Source of the DNA: Pontibacter deserti
GTDB taxonomy: Bacteria; Bacteroidota; Bacteroidia; Cytophagales; Hymenobacteraceae
Reading direction: 5' to 3'
Assembly: GCF_023630255.1 (NCBI RefSeq)
Contig: NZ_JALPRS010000001.1
Location: 1,922,001-1,986,000 of the forward strand
DNA: 64,000 bases
Position numbers and translations under genes: made by a program. Below, one piece after another: positions 53,204-60,805 of the stretch. The notes beneath the pieces are model-generated. The model made no database searches, was not told the origin of the DNA, and worked only from the letters and a program-made list of their open reading frames with translations. How positions within the stretch are numbered: position 1 is the stretch's first letter; each line of letters begins with the position of its first letter.

Positions 53204-53624
53204 CTGCCGGCACTATAACTTGATAAGGTGGAGATGAACTTTCTTCGAGGCCCAGCGGCGCCACATTACGGGCAACTTCTGATTGCTTGCTGGCTTCCAT
53301 GTAGTCTGACTTCAAAGTAGTATAGTCAGCGCGCAGGTCTTCGGTTTCTACTTTAACCTTGTCTATTCTGCGTATGGTTTTTTCGGCATAATGGGTATTA
53401 CCGATATAGAAAAGGGTAAGCAGTGTTAGAAATAAAATTCTTGGCAGGTACTTAAGGGGAACACCTTCTTCAAAAAGAGCATCTACGTTGGCATATTTCT
53501 CCAGTAAACCAAAGATACTGAAGCCTTTGCGCTTTTTAGGCTTTGGAGCCTTCTCTTCTGGCTTCAGACGCACCGTGTTTGCTCTTGGTGCGCTTGCTTT
53601 CTTAGTCATAAGGTTAGAAGCCAT
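53193..53624 (-). CDS. FtsL-like cell division protein
   Basis: A 143 aa bitopic protein at the ftsL position. A long basic cytosolic segment (about 1-60, many Lys and Pro), a membrane helix (about 62-80, ILFLTLLTLFYIGNTHY), then a charged coiled coil (KTIRRIDKVKVETEDLRADY and onward). Sequence similarity to E. coli FtsL is low, but position and layout match the Bacteroidota FtsL-like family. The ftsI ATG lies inside its last codons. Confidence 0.85.
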   Translation of the reverse strand: MASNLMTKKASAPRANTVRLKPEEKAPKPKKRKGFSIFGLLEKYANVDALFEEGVPLKYLPRILFLTLLTLFYIGNTHYAEKTIRRIDKVKVETEDLRADYTTLKSDYMEASKQSEVARNVAPLGLEESSSPPYQVIVPADEY

Positions 53625-53663
53625 AGTTACTCTTTAAAAATTACAGCCTTTCAGGCCAGGTGT

Positions 53664-54578
53664 TTAATCATCTAAATGTCTTTTCTCTGCTATTCTTAGC
53701 TTAGCGCTTCTGGAGCGACTGTTTATAAGTAGTTCTTCTTCTGTAGGCACTACCGGTTTCCGGCTTACAGCATCCAGGGGTTTTATCTCATTCCCAAACA
53801 GATCCTTCTCTACCTCCCCGAAGAACTTACCTTTTGCGATAAAGTTCTTTACTAACCGGTCTTCAAGTGAGTGATAGGAGATCACTGCTAACCTTCCGCC
53901 GGGTTTCAGCACTTCTGCCGCTTGTACCAGCATTTCTTCCAGCGCCTTCATCTCGTCGTTTACCTCAATCCGGAGCGCCTGGAAAACCTGCGCCAGGTAT
54001 TTATTCTCCTTCCCTTTCGGCGTACAGGAGCGTATGGCCTGTTTAAAATCCCCTATTGTCTCAATTGGCTTTCTAGCCCTTTGCTCAACTATAGTTCTGG
54101 CCAGCGTTTTGGCATTTTTAACTTCACCGTAGATACCGAAAATGCGGTGCAGCTGCTCTTCCGAGTAATTCTCCACTACATCCTTAGCCGAATCACCATG
54201 CTCATAGTTCATGCGCATATCCAAAGGGCCATCAAAGCGGGTAGAAAAACCACGGCTTGCTTCATCGAACTGATGCGATGAAACGCCTAAGTCAGCCAGT
54301 ATGCCATCCACCTCTTTTACACGGTACAGCCGCAGGTACTTTTTCAGGTCGCGGAAGTTGGCCCTTACAAACTGAAAGTTTGGTCCTTCCAGCTTTTTAG
54401 ACTGTTCTTCTGCGTCACGGTCCTGATCAAAACTATAAAGCTTACCGGTCGTAAGCTTACTAACTATAAGTGCCGAGTGTCCGCCACCACCAAAGGTCAC
54501 ATCCACATACACACCATCCGGTTTTATCGCCAACGCTTCAACCGACTCTTCCAACATTACGGGACGATGGTATTCCAT
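53664..54578 (-). CDS. rsmH: 16S rRNA (cytosine-N4) methyltransferase
   Basis: Methylates N4 of C1402 in 16S rRNA. It has 304 aa. EYHRPVMLEESVEAL at the N-terminus, SAM loop DVTFGGGGHSALIV, DLGVSSHQFDEASRGFS, and LAVISYHSLEDRLVKNF near the C-terminus are all family signatures. Its ATG overlaps the mraZ stop by one base. Confidence 0.96.
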   Translation of the reverse strand: MEYHRPVMLEESVEALAIKPDGVYVDVTFGGGGHSALIVSKLTTGKLYSFDQDRDAEEQSKKLEGPNFQFVRANFRDLKKYLRLYRVKEVDGILADLGVSSHQFDEASRGFSTRFDGPLDMRMNYEHGDSAKDVVENYSEEQLHRIFGIYGEVKNAKTLARTIVEQRARKPIETIGDFKQAIRSCTPKGKENKYLAQVFQALRIEVNDEMKALEEMLVQAAEVLKPGGRLAVISYHSLEDRLVKNFIAKGKFFGEVEKDLFGNEIKPLDAVSRKPVVPTEEELLINSRSRSAKLRIAEKRHLDD

Positions 54579-55045
54579 TACTGCAACGGTTCGGTTTCCT
54601 GTTTATCACCTAAAAACTTCTGGGCCAGCTGCGAGAAGTTCTGCTGATCCTTGATCAGGAACTCTTCATACTTATCCGGATTCCAGATCTCTACGCGGTT
54701 ACCTAATCCAACTATAATCACTTCCTTATCCAGCTCGGCAAAGCGCGCCATCGTACGCGGAAGTATAAAACGACCTGTACCATCCAGCTCAATCTCAGTG
54801 TTTCCTCTAAAGAAGTTACGCTGAAAGTGGCGATACTCTTCATTAAACTCATTCAGGCCGGCTACCTTATCATAGATCACTTTCCACTCTGCCTTTGGGT
54901 ATAACACCAGGCAGGGCTCAAAACCACGCATCAGCACCACATGATTGCCAGACGCCTCCGGCAGGTTGGCTTTTATCTTTGCAGGTAAAACCAACCTTCC
55001 CTTAGGGTCTATCTTGCATTCAAATTCGCCTGACAGGAAGTTCAT
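54578..55045 (-). CDS. mraZ: Transcriptional regulator MraZ
   Basis: First gene of the dcw cluster. A DNA-binding protein of 155 aa with two AbrB-like domains: FECKIDPKGRLVLPAKIKA at the start and IELDGTGRFILPRTMARF in the second half. MraZ rings bind short direct repeats before their own operon and repress it. AAAGTGG repeats with 10-bp period lie right upstream of its -33 promoter element. The C-terminal tail (about 145-155) is acidic. Confidence 0.96.
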   Translation of the reverse strand: MNFLSGEFECKIDPKGRLVLPAKIKANLPEASGNHVVLMRGFEPCLVLYPKAEWKVIYDKVAGLNEFNEEYRHFQRNFFRGNTEIELDGTGRFILPRTMARFAELDKEVIIVGLGNRVEIWNPDKYEEFLIKDQQNFSQLAQKFLGDKQETEPLQ

Positions 55046-55084
55046 GTTTTTCTATAGGTTCGTCCGTATAGTTTTCGGAGTATA

Positions 55085-55114
55085 CAAATGTAGCGATTCA
55101 ACAAAACACCACAA
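55085..55114 (-). promoter_or_regulatory. mraZ / dcw promoter
   Basis: Minus strand TTG (complement of 55112-55114), 19-nt spacer, TACATTTG (complement of 55085-55092). It predicts a leader of about 33 nt to mraZ. Confidence 0.8.
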
Positions 55115-55141
55115 CCACAATCTCCCACTTTTTACCACTTT
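55109..55141 (-). promoter_or_regulatory. Putative MraZ operator array (dcw side)
   Basis: On the minus strand AAAGTGG (complement 55135-55141), AAAGTGG (55125-55131) and ATTGTGG (55115-55121), exactly 10 bp apart, plus a fourth GTGG (55109-55112). The last units overlap the -33 element, a classic place for a repressor. AAAGTG-type boxes with this period are reported for MraZ in other bacteria. Confidence 0.7.
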
Positions 55142-55187
55142 GTGGATAAATTATGGTAATCCACACCACTTATCCACATTATCCACA
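55141..55187. promoter_or_regulatory. Cluster of DnaA boxes
   Basis: TTATCCACA occurs perfectly at 55170-55178 and 55179-55187 (abutting, same direction) and inverted at 55141-55149; TAATCCACA with one mismatch is at 55157-55165. Four boxes in 47 bp. Confidence 0.65.
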
Positions 55188-55314
55188 TACGTTTCAACCC
55201 ACTTTGGGTATAACTATATTTGAATATTTGAATGTTATCTACTATTATACGAGGCATTTAAATATTAACAAATTGATTACCAGTACCTTATAAACCATCA
55301 GTACATAAGAGGTT
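55188..55314. other. AT-rich stretch between the two box arrays
   Basis: Strongly AT-rich, including GAATATTTGAATG and CATTTAAATATTAACAAATTG. One further AAAGTGG (minus strand, complement of 55199-55205) lies at its left edge. No gene. It could be a DNA-unwinding region if the DnaA boxes are functional, or simply promoter spacer. Confidence 0.4.
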
Positions 55315-55374
55315 AAAGTGGAAGGCATTTCCACAGCAAAAGTGGAACAAAGTGGGGATTGTGGAAGAAAGTGG
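55315..55374 (+). promoter_or_regulatory. Second AAAGTGG array (metal-module side)
   Basis: Plus-strand AAAGTGG at 55315, 55339, 55349 and 55368 and ATTGTGG at 55358: the last four are spaced 10, 9 and 10 bp. This mirrors the dcw-side array in the opposite direction and ends 12 nt before the -7 box of the divergent gene. Confidence 0.65.
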
Positions 55375-55385
55375 AAGATATTACC

Positions 55386-55393
55386 TAACTTTG
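55386..55393 (+). promoter_or_regulatory. -7 element of the Cys-rich gene at 55399
   Basis: TAACTTTG fits TAnnTTTG. The ATG is only 5 nt downstream, so the transcript could be leaderless or nearly so. Confidence 0.6.
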
Positions 55394-55398
55394 CAACG

Positions 55399-55803
55399 AT
55401 GATTAACCTGATCAGGCATAGCGTCCTTTTACTACTTACGCTAAGTATAGCACTGGGCTCAGTGGGCGTTGCCATAGGTCAGCAGTTGTGCCAGATGGTA
55501 ATGGTTGGCAGCCACGAAGTACCTGAAAAGGAAATGGCTGGTTGCTGCTCTGAATCAGAAAGTTCGGACTCGGAAGATGATTGTTGCACCTTAGAGGTAA
55601 CCTACAAAAAGCTTGACCTGGTATCGACAGCTATGGTTGACGTTTTAAAGAAAGTATACCTGGCCTACACGGCTATAATTCCACAGCCTGCTTATGAGTT
55701 ACCAGTTCCGGCAATTATACAAGCTGTACTTACTTTTTCTGATAGTTCTCCCCCGCTCTCCGGGCGTAAAATACTGCTCTTAAAGCGCACCCTATTGGTA
55801 TAA
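55399..55803 (+). CDS. Small Cys-rich exported protein (HYC_CC_PP-like)
   Basis: A 134 aa protein with an N-terminal hydrophobic segment (MINLIRHSVLLLLTLSIALG). It then has a single Cys (GQQLCQMV), a Cys-rich acidic patch GCCSESESSDSEDDCCTLEV near residues 48-67, and SSPPLSGRKI near the C-terminus. Layout resembles the Bacteroidota HYC_CC_PP proteins, though the HYC motif is not intact. Cys pairs and acidic residues suggest metal binding. It precedes a TonB-dependent receptor by 79 nt. An upstream GTG frame exists from 55318, but it overlaps promoter DNA. Confidence 0.6.
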   Translation: MINLIRHSVLLLLTLSIALGSVGVAIGQQLCQMVMVGSHEVPEKEMAGCCSESESSDSEDDCCTLEVTYKKLDLVSTAMVDVLKKVYLAYTAIIPQPAYELPVPAIIQAVLTFSDSSPPLSGRKILLLKRTLLV

Positions 55804-55882
55804 ACCTGATTTGTAAACACTAAAGTTGCCATAACGGTAACTGTTATTCCCTTTTTGTTTACTTCATCAAGTTTATACTTAC

Positions 55883-58087
55883 ATGAAATCCCCTATTAAG
55901 AAATATACTTTACATCTGCTGCCGGCTTTACTGGTTATACTTATAACTATACCTGTGGCAGCACAACAACTTACCGGCAAGGTTACAGATGCAGCCAACC
56001 CCGGGCAACCCATTATAGGTGCCAGCGTGGCCTGGAAAGGCACCACCCATGCCACCACTACCAACGCCACCGGCGACTTTACACTTACCTTTTCTGATTC
56101 CATTATTTCAGAGATTATAGTTAACTATGTTGGCTATACTTCGCAGACCATAAATGTAACTGGCAAGCAATCGGTTATAGTTAGCCTGAGCCCAAACAGC
56201 ACCCTGAAAGAAGTAGTGATAGAAGGCCAACAGGAACGGTTTTCTTCCATATCGCCAACTAACTCCCAGATTATCACGAACCGCGACCTCGAGAAATCAG
56301 CGTGCTGTAACCTGGCTGAAAGCTTCGAGACCAGTGCATCAGTTGAAGTGTCGACCACCGATGCCGTTTCAGGAGCGAAGCAGATACAGATGCTGGGTTT
56401 AGATGGCGCTTATACTTTACTGACAACAGACAATGTGCCGGCACTGCAAGGACTGGCCACACCTTACAGACTTAATTACCTATCCGGTACTTTTATCGAA
56501 TCCATTGACATCATAAAAGGAATGGGATCTGTACTGAATGGGTATGAATCGATTTCGGGGCAGGTGAACGTGAAACTGAAAGATCCGGAGAAAACAGAAC
56601 GGCTATACCTGAACCTGTATGGCAACACGCAGGGCAAGTTTGATGCGAATGTAAATGTAGGCGTACAGGTAAACAAAGTATGGTCTACGGCGCTGATGCT
56701 GCATACGGCACAACTGCATCACCGCTCCGACCGCAACAACGATGGTTTTATGGACCTGCCCCTGAACAGCCAGTACAATGTGTACAACAAGTGGAAGTAT
56801 AACAATGGCAATTTTATATCGGAGTTTGGGGTAAATGCCTTGCGCGAAGACCGTATAGGTGGCCAGATGGATTTTGAAAAAGGCTCTGAAGTATACTATG
56901 GTACCACTTCCGAAACAGAGCGCGTATCGGCTTACAATAAAACATCTTATACCTTCGATGGCAAACCTTACCAAAGTATAGGCCTGATCAGCTCAGCTTC
57001 AAACCACGTGTTCGACTCAAAGTATGGCAACCGGATTTATGATGGCAACCAGCAAAACTCGAATGTGCGTTTGATTTTCCAGTCAATTATCGGACACACA
57101 GGGCATACTTATAAAACTGGACTAAGCTATACCTATGATAACACAGAGGAAAAACTGGACCTTACCAGATTTAAAAGAACGGAACATGTACCGGGCGCTT
57201 TTGCTGAGTATATCTTTAACAATTCTAACAATCTAACTATAGTTGCCGGCAGCCGTGTGGATTTCCACAATCTGTATGGCACTGTTTTCTCGCCACGCCT
57301 GAACGTAAAGTTTGATGCCACCAGGAACACCATTTTCAGGATAGCGGCAGGCAAAGGCTTCAGGGTAGCCAACCCAATAGCCGAAAACACAGCCAGTCTG
57401 GTTAGCAGTCGTGCCTTTGTTTTCGAAAATAACTTAAAACCAGAAGAAGCGTGGAATATTGGCGGTTCTTTCACCCAGTACTTTGAACTTGCCGGCAGAC
57501 CGGGCGCCTTCATCACAGATTATTATTACACCAATTTCACAAATCAGGTAGTGGCCGATATGTACACCACCCACGGGCAGGTGCGGTTCTCAAACCTGGA
57601 TGGAAAGTCGTTTGCTAAGAGTTTTCAGGCAGAGTTGCAATATGAAGTGCTGAAAGGCTTTGATGTGAAAGCAGCTTATAAGTACTACGATGTAAAAGCA
57701 ACTTATAACGGAGAACTGCGCCAGAAACCCATGGTACCGGAACATCGCTTTTTTGTAAATTTAGGTTTTGCTACCCCGTTCGATAAATGGCGCGCCGACC
57801 TGACTACACAATACTTTGGTGTAATGCCGCTGGCTTATTCGGAGAAGCAAAATGGTGCTGAGATGCCCCGCGCCTCTGAGCAGTTTGTTGTGCTGAACGG
57901 GCAAGTTTCGCGCGCATTTAAGCGTTGGGAACTATACACTGGCGTTGAGAATTTACTAAATTACCGGCAGCCTTCGCCTATAGTTGGCGCTTCTGATCCG
58001 TTTGGCCCTGATTTTGATGCCAGCATGGTTTGGGGGCCAATTGCAGGAAGAGTAGTTTACGCCGGACTCAGATTCAAAATAAATTAA
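55883..58087 (+). CDS. TonB-dependent outer membrane receptor, probably for a metal
   Basis: A 734 aa outer membrane receptor. Signal peptide (about 1-27), a carboxypeptidase-regulatory-like domain (about 29-115, LTGKVTDAANPGQPIIGASV), a plug domain (about 125-235) and a 22-strand-type barrel to the end (VVYAGLRFKIN). The plug contains an unusual Cys pair in EKSACCNLAESF, seen in receptors that sit next to HMA proteins. Flanked by Cys-rich and HMA genes, it probably imports copper or another soft metal or its complex; this is inference from context. Confidence 0.85.
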   Translation: MKSPIKKYTLHLLPALLVILITIPVAAQQLTGKVTDAANPGQPIIGASVAWKGTTHATTTNATGDFTLTFSDSIISEIIVNYVGYTSQTINVTGKQSVIVSLSPNSTLKEVVIEGQQERFSSISPTNSQIITNRDLEKSACCNLAESFETSASVEVSTTDAVSGAKQIQMLGLDGAYTLLTTDNVPALQGLATPYRLNYLSGTFIESIDIIKGMGSVLNGYESISGQVNVKLKDPEKTERLYLNLYGNTQGKFDANVNVGVQVNKVWSTALMLHTAQLHHRSDRNNDGFMDLPLNSQYNVYNKWKYNNGNFISEFGVNALREDRIGGQMDFEKGSEVYYGTTSETERVSAYNKTSYTFDGKPYQSIGLISSASNHVFDSKYGNRIYDGNQQNSNVRLIFQSIIGHTGHTYKTGLSYTYDNTEEKLDLTRFKRTEHVPGAFAEYIFNNSNNLTIVAGSRVDFHNLYGTVFSPRLNVKFDATRNTIFRIAAGKGFRVANPIAENTASLVSSRAFVFENNLKPEEAWNIGGSFTQYFELAGRPGAFITDYYYTNFTNQVVADMYTTHGQVRFSNLDGKSFAKSFQAELQYEVLKGFDVKAAYKYYDVKATYNGELRQKPMVPEHRFFVNLGFATPFDKWRADLTTQYFGVMPLAYSEKQNGAEMPRASEQFVVLNGQVSRAFKRWELYTGVENLLNYRQPSPIVGASDPFGPDFDASMVWGPIAGRVVYAGLRFKIN

Positions 58088-58118
58088 ATAACTAAATACT
58101 CCATTCAAATCAAGAACC

Positions 58119-58469
58119 ATGAATAAGCTAAAAGTATTATTACTTTCGATGGTACTGGCATTGGTAAGCTTTGCCACGCAAGCGCAAACTCAGGACGCTA
58201 ATCAAAAAACTATCACGATCAAAACATCAGCTGTTTGCGACATGTGTAAAAGCACTATTGAGAAAGCTATGGCCTACGAAAAAGGAGTAAAATCTTCTTC
58301 ACTGGATGTAGATTCTAAATTGCTAACTGTTGTTTTTGATACCCGCAAAACCGATGCAAACAAGTTAAAGAAAGCAGTAACAGAGGTTGGTTATGATGCA
58401 GATGAGCTACCTGCCCAGGAGCGCGCCTATAACAAACTGGACGATTGCTGCAAAAAAGGAGCACACTAG
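58119..58469 (+). CDS. Secreted heavy-metal-associated (HMA) domain protein
   Basis: A 116 aa periplasmic metal carrier. Signal peptide MNKLKVLLLSMVLALVSFAT plus QAQ, then an HMA fold with the metal-binding pair in VCDMCKS (Cys40, Cys43), and a second Cys pair near the C-terminus (DDCCKKGAH). HMA proteins bind Cu(I), Zn or similar. It follows the receptor by 31 nt and ends the module. Confidence 0.88.
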   Translation: MNKLKVLLLSMVLALVSFATQAQTQDANQKTITIKTSAVCDMCKSTIEKAMAYEKGVKSSSLDVDSKLLTVVFDTRKTDANKLKKAVTEVGYDADELPAQERAYNKLDDCCKKGAH

Positions 58470-58483
58470 TGATTCAGTTAAGT

Positions 58484-58523
58484 ATAAAATAAAAGGGAGC
58501 CGAATGGCTCCCTTTTATTTTAT
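58484..58523. terminator. Bidirectional terminator after the HMA gene
   Basis: ATAAAATAAAAGGGAGCC (58484-58501) pairs perfectly with 58506-58523 around GAAT. It lies between convergent genes. Confidence 0.92.
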
Positions 58524-58541
58524 ATATCTAAGTCTTCTATT

Positions 58542-59129
58542 TTAGAACTTAAAGCCGACATGCAAACCTATTGCAAATACAGGAGTACCTTTTGAGTAAT
58601 ATAAATATTCTATACGGCCACCGGCAATTCCATTTCTACCAAAGTTAAAGTCATTTTCAAGGAAACCGTTGAACCCGACATCTCCTGTTCTTATATGTGC
58701 TACCGAACCATCAAAAGTACCTTCTCCTTCAGGATCAGAATTAATTTCGGAACGATGTCTTGCCGATCCACCTGCGCCTATACGCAGGTTAACAGTTTCG
58801 TTGCTGAGCAGGTCAAAGCTGGCTTCAATCCCTCCCATGTAAAAAGTGTTTTTGATGGAGTAGAGCTGTTTGCCCTCGTCATACCGGGAAGCAGTTAATA
58901 AACCCAGGTTTAGACCTACTGCTACACGCTCACCTAAATAATGATTAAACCTATTACTGAACATTAACCCCTGACTATCGAAGTCTGAGAGCCATACAAA
59001 GCTTACACCTGCCTTAAATGCATTAGGATCTTTACTGGTAGCGCGTTTATAGCTATCTGCATAGCTATTAAAGCTGGATAAAAGAAAGAAGCACAAAAAT
59101 ATAAGGCAAAGTTGTATTGGGTGGCGCAT
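58542..59129 (-). CDS. Predicted outer membrane beta-barrel protein
   Basis: A 195 aa exported protein. Signal peptide MRHPIQLCLIFLCFFLLSSF, then alternating beta-strand patterns (FKAGVSFVWLSDFDS, VAVGLNLGLLTAS, VNLRIGAGGSARH) and a C-terminal aromatic end FAIGLHVGFKF typical of barrels. The frame is open upstream to 59189, but the extension is not signal-like and would overlap a possible ECF-type promoter. Function unknown. Confidence 0.78.
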   Translation of the reverse strand: MRHPIQLCLIFLCFFLLSSFNSYADSYKRATSKDPNAFKAGVSFVWLSDFDSQGLMFSNRFNHYLGERVAVGLNLGLLTASRYDEGKQLYSIKNTFYMGGIEASFDLLSNETVNLRIGAGGSARHRSEINSDPEGEGTFDGSVAHIRTGDVGFNGFLENDFNFGRNGIAGGRIEYLYYSKGTPVFAIGLHVGFKF

Positions 59130-59188
59130 AGAAGTGCTGTATAAGGGTATAAATTGCTTGTAGGTTTTAGAGGGTAAGTTTGTCCTCA

Positions 59189-59214
59189 TACGCAGGCCGC
59201 TTACCTACTGTTAC
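59189..59214 (-). promoter_or_regulatory. Possible ECF-type promoter of the beta-barrel gene
   Basis: Minus-strand GTAAC (complement of 59210-59214), 17-nt spacer, CGTA (complement of 59189-59192). It resembles the motif upstream of the ECF-type sigma gene at 6.5 kb. Weak. Confidence 0.3.
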
Positions 59215-59259
59215 ACCCTTAATAATATTAAAAATTTACAAATATTATACGGCTATAAT

Positions 59260-59949
59260 TCAACCCTTTACCTTATAGAGCTGCCACCATGGCAAGTAAG
59301 GTTTATCGTGGTGCTCGTAATGATAACCGAAAAAATAGCAACTTATAAATGCCCAGAAATGATTTTTATGCTGTGTTCCGGATTTATGCAGATTATCCGG
59401 AGCATGTTCTCCACGGTGCGGCAGGTAGGTTCCAAAATAAAATAACTGGAATGTAGCAAGTATAGCTGGAAGCATCCAGAACATCACCACATTCTCTACC
59501 GGGAAAAAAAACTTCAGCAGATTAAACGTAACAGCCATCATTAGTAATTGCCACCAAGTTATGTACTGCTTCAGAAAACTGAAATACCAGGGCCAGAATG
59601 AGCCATGATAATAGTCCGGGTCTTGCTCTGTAGCTACATGTTTGTGGTGCTGGTGGTGGCGAGGCAATAACCTGGGATACCAGTTATAGGCAAACAGAAA
59701 GGCCGTTATAGTTCCGATAGCTTTATTTAATTTGCGTCTGCCAGGGGCAGCTACGCCATGCATGGCATCGTGAGCAGTAATGAAAAGGCCGGTATACAAG
59801 TGCATCTGCACCAGCATAAAAAGGTAAGGAAGCGGAGATGTTAAATCAACTTTAAAAAACGCCAGCAGGTAAACCAGTAATGCTGACCAGGTAACAATTA
59901 TAGTCGCCGCAATCGCAATTCCCCTGCTATCTTTCTTTATTGTTGCCAT
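59260..59949 (-). CDS. crtW: Beta-carotene ketolase-like membrane di-iron enzyme (CrtW-like)
   Basis: A 229 aa integral membrane fatty-acid-desaturase-fold protein. His clusters fit CrtW: FITAHDAMHGVA, RHHQHHKH, YLPHRGEHA and FGYHYEHHDKPYLPWWQL. CrtW adds 4-keto groups to carotenoid rings. It lies 5 nt after ispH at the end of a carotenoid operon, which favours the ketolase over a lipid desaturase. Confidence 0.83.
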   Translation of the reverse strand: MATIKKDSRGIAIAATIIVTWSALLVYLLAFFKVDLTSPLPYLFMLVQMHLYTGLFITAHDAMHGVAAPGRRKLNKAIGTITAFLFAYNWYPRLLPRHHQHHKHVATEQDPDYYHGSFWPWYFSFLKQYITWWQLLMMAVTFNLLKFFFPVENVVMFWMLPAILATFQLFYFGTYLPHRGEHAPDNLHKSGTQHKNHFWAFISCYFFGYHYEHHDKPYLPWWQLYKVKG

Positions 59950-59954
59950 TCCTG

Positions 59955-60800
59955 TTATTCTTGCAGCAAAGCATCACGCACTTGCTCCATTAGCCACATG
60001 GGTGTAGATGTTGCTCCACATATACCTACAGTATCTCCGGCGTTAAACCACTCGGGTCTGAGTTCGTCGGCTTTTGAAATAAAGTATGTATTCGGGTTTG
60101 TGTTTTTGCATACCTGGTACAGTACCCGCCCATTTGATGACTTGGTACCTGAGACGAATACAATCTTATCGAACTGAGCAGCAAATTTTCGCAGTTCTTT
60201 ATCGCGGTTTGAGACCTGCCTGCAGATCGTATCATTTGCTTCTACTTCAAACCCCTTGGTTTCGAGCTGACTTTTAATGTTATAAAAGCTATCAGTACTT
60301 TTAGTGGTTTGGCTGTAAAGCGTAATTTTTGAAGGCAGTTTGTGCTGGAGCAGTTCGTCTATACTTTCAAAAACCACGGCCTTGTTATTGGTCTGTCCTA
60401 ACAAACCAAGCACTTCGGCGTGGCCATGTTTGCCGTAGATAAAAATCTGATCGTCTTTGTCGTAGGAGGTTTTAATTCGATTCTGCAATTTAAGCACTAC
60501 AGGGCAGCTGGCATCTATCAGTGTAAGGTTGTTGTTAAGTGCAGTCTGATACGTTTCAGGGGGTTCGCCATGCGCCCTGATCAGTACAGCTTCGTTTTGT
60601 AGTTCTTTAAACTGCTCATGATCAATAATGCGTAGCCCGCGCTGCTGCAGTCGCTCAATTTCTTCATCGTTATGCACAATGTCACCCAGGCAATAAAGAT
60701 AGCCCTGTTCATCCAGAATATCTTCTGCCATCTGGATAGCATATACTACCCCAAAGCAAAATCCGGAATTTGAATCGATGGTGACATTCAGGCGCTGCAT
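59955..60800 (-). CDS. ispH: 4-hydroxy-3-methylbut-2-enyl diphosphate reductase
   Basis: Last step of the MEP pathway, making IPP and DMAPP. It has 281 aa. The three [4Fe-4S] cysteines are Cys15 (SGFCFGVV), Cys99 (DASCPVV) and Cys193 (DTICRQV). Substrate residues are in IVHNDEE, IRAHGEP and YGKHGHAEV. Its place among crt genes suggests that precursor supply is co-regulated with pigment synthesis. Confidence 0.95.
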   Translation of the reverse strand: MQRLNVTIDSNSGFCFGVVYAIQMAEDILDEQGYLYCLGDIVHNDEEIERLQQRGLRIIDHEQFKELQNEAVLIRAHGEPPETYQTALNNNLTLIDASCPVVLKLQNRIKTSYDKDDQIFIYGKHGHAEVLGLLGQTNNKAVVFESIDELLQHKLPSKITLYSQTTKSTDSFYNIKSQLETKGFEVEANDTICRQVSNRDKELRKFAAQFDKIVFVSGTKSSNGRVLYQVCKNTNPNTYFISKADELRPEWFNAGDTVGICGATSTPMWLMEQVRDALLQE

Positions 60801-60805
60801 ACTGA

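Noticed and set aside
55046-55398. Firm oriC call
   Set aside because: DnaA boxes and AT-rich DNA are present, but dnaA, dnaN and skew data are not available in this window; reported only as a candidate.
59260-59949. Plain fatty acid desaturase
   Set aside because: His motifs and the carotenoid context fit CrtW better, although the fold is shared; kept as CrtW-like.
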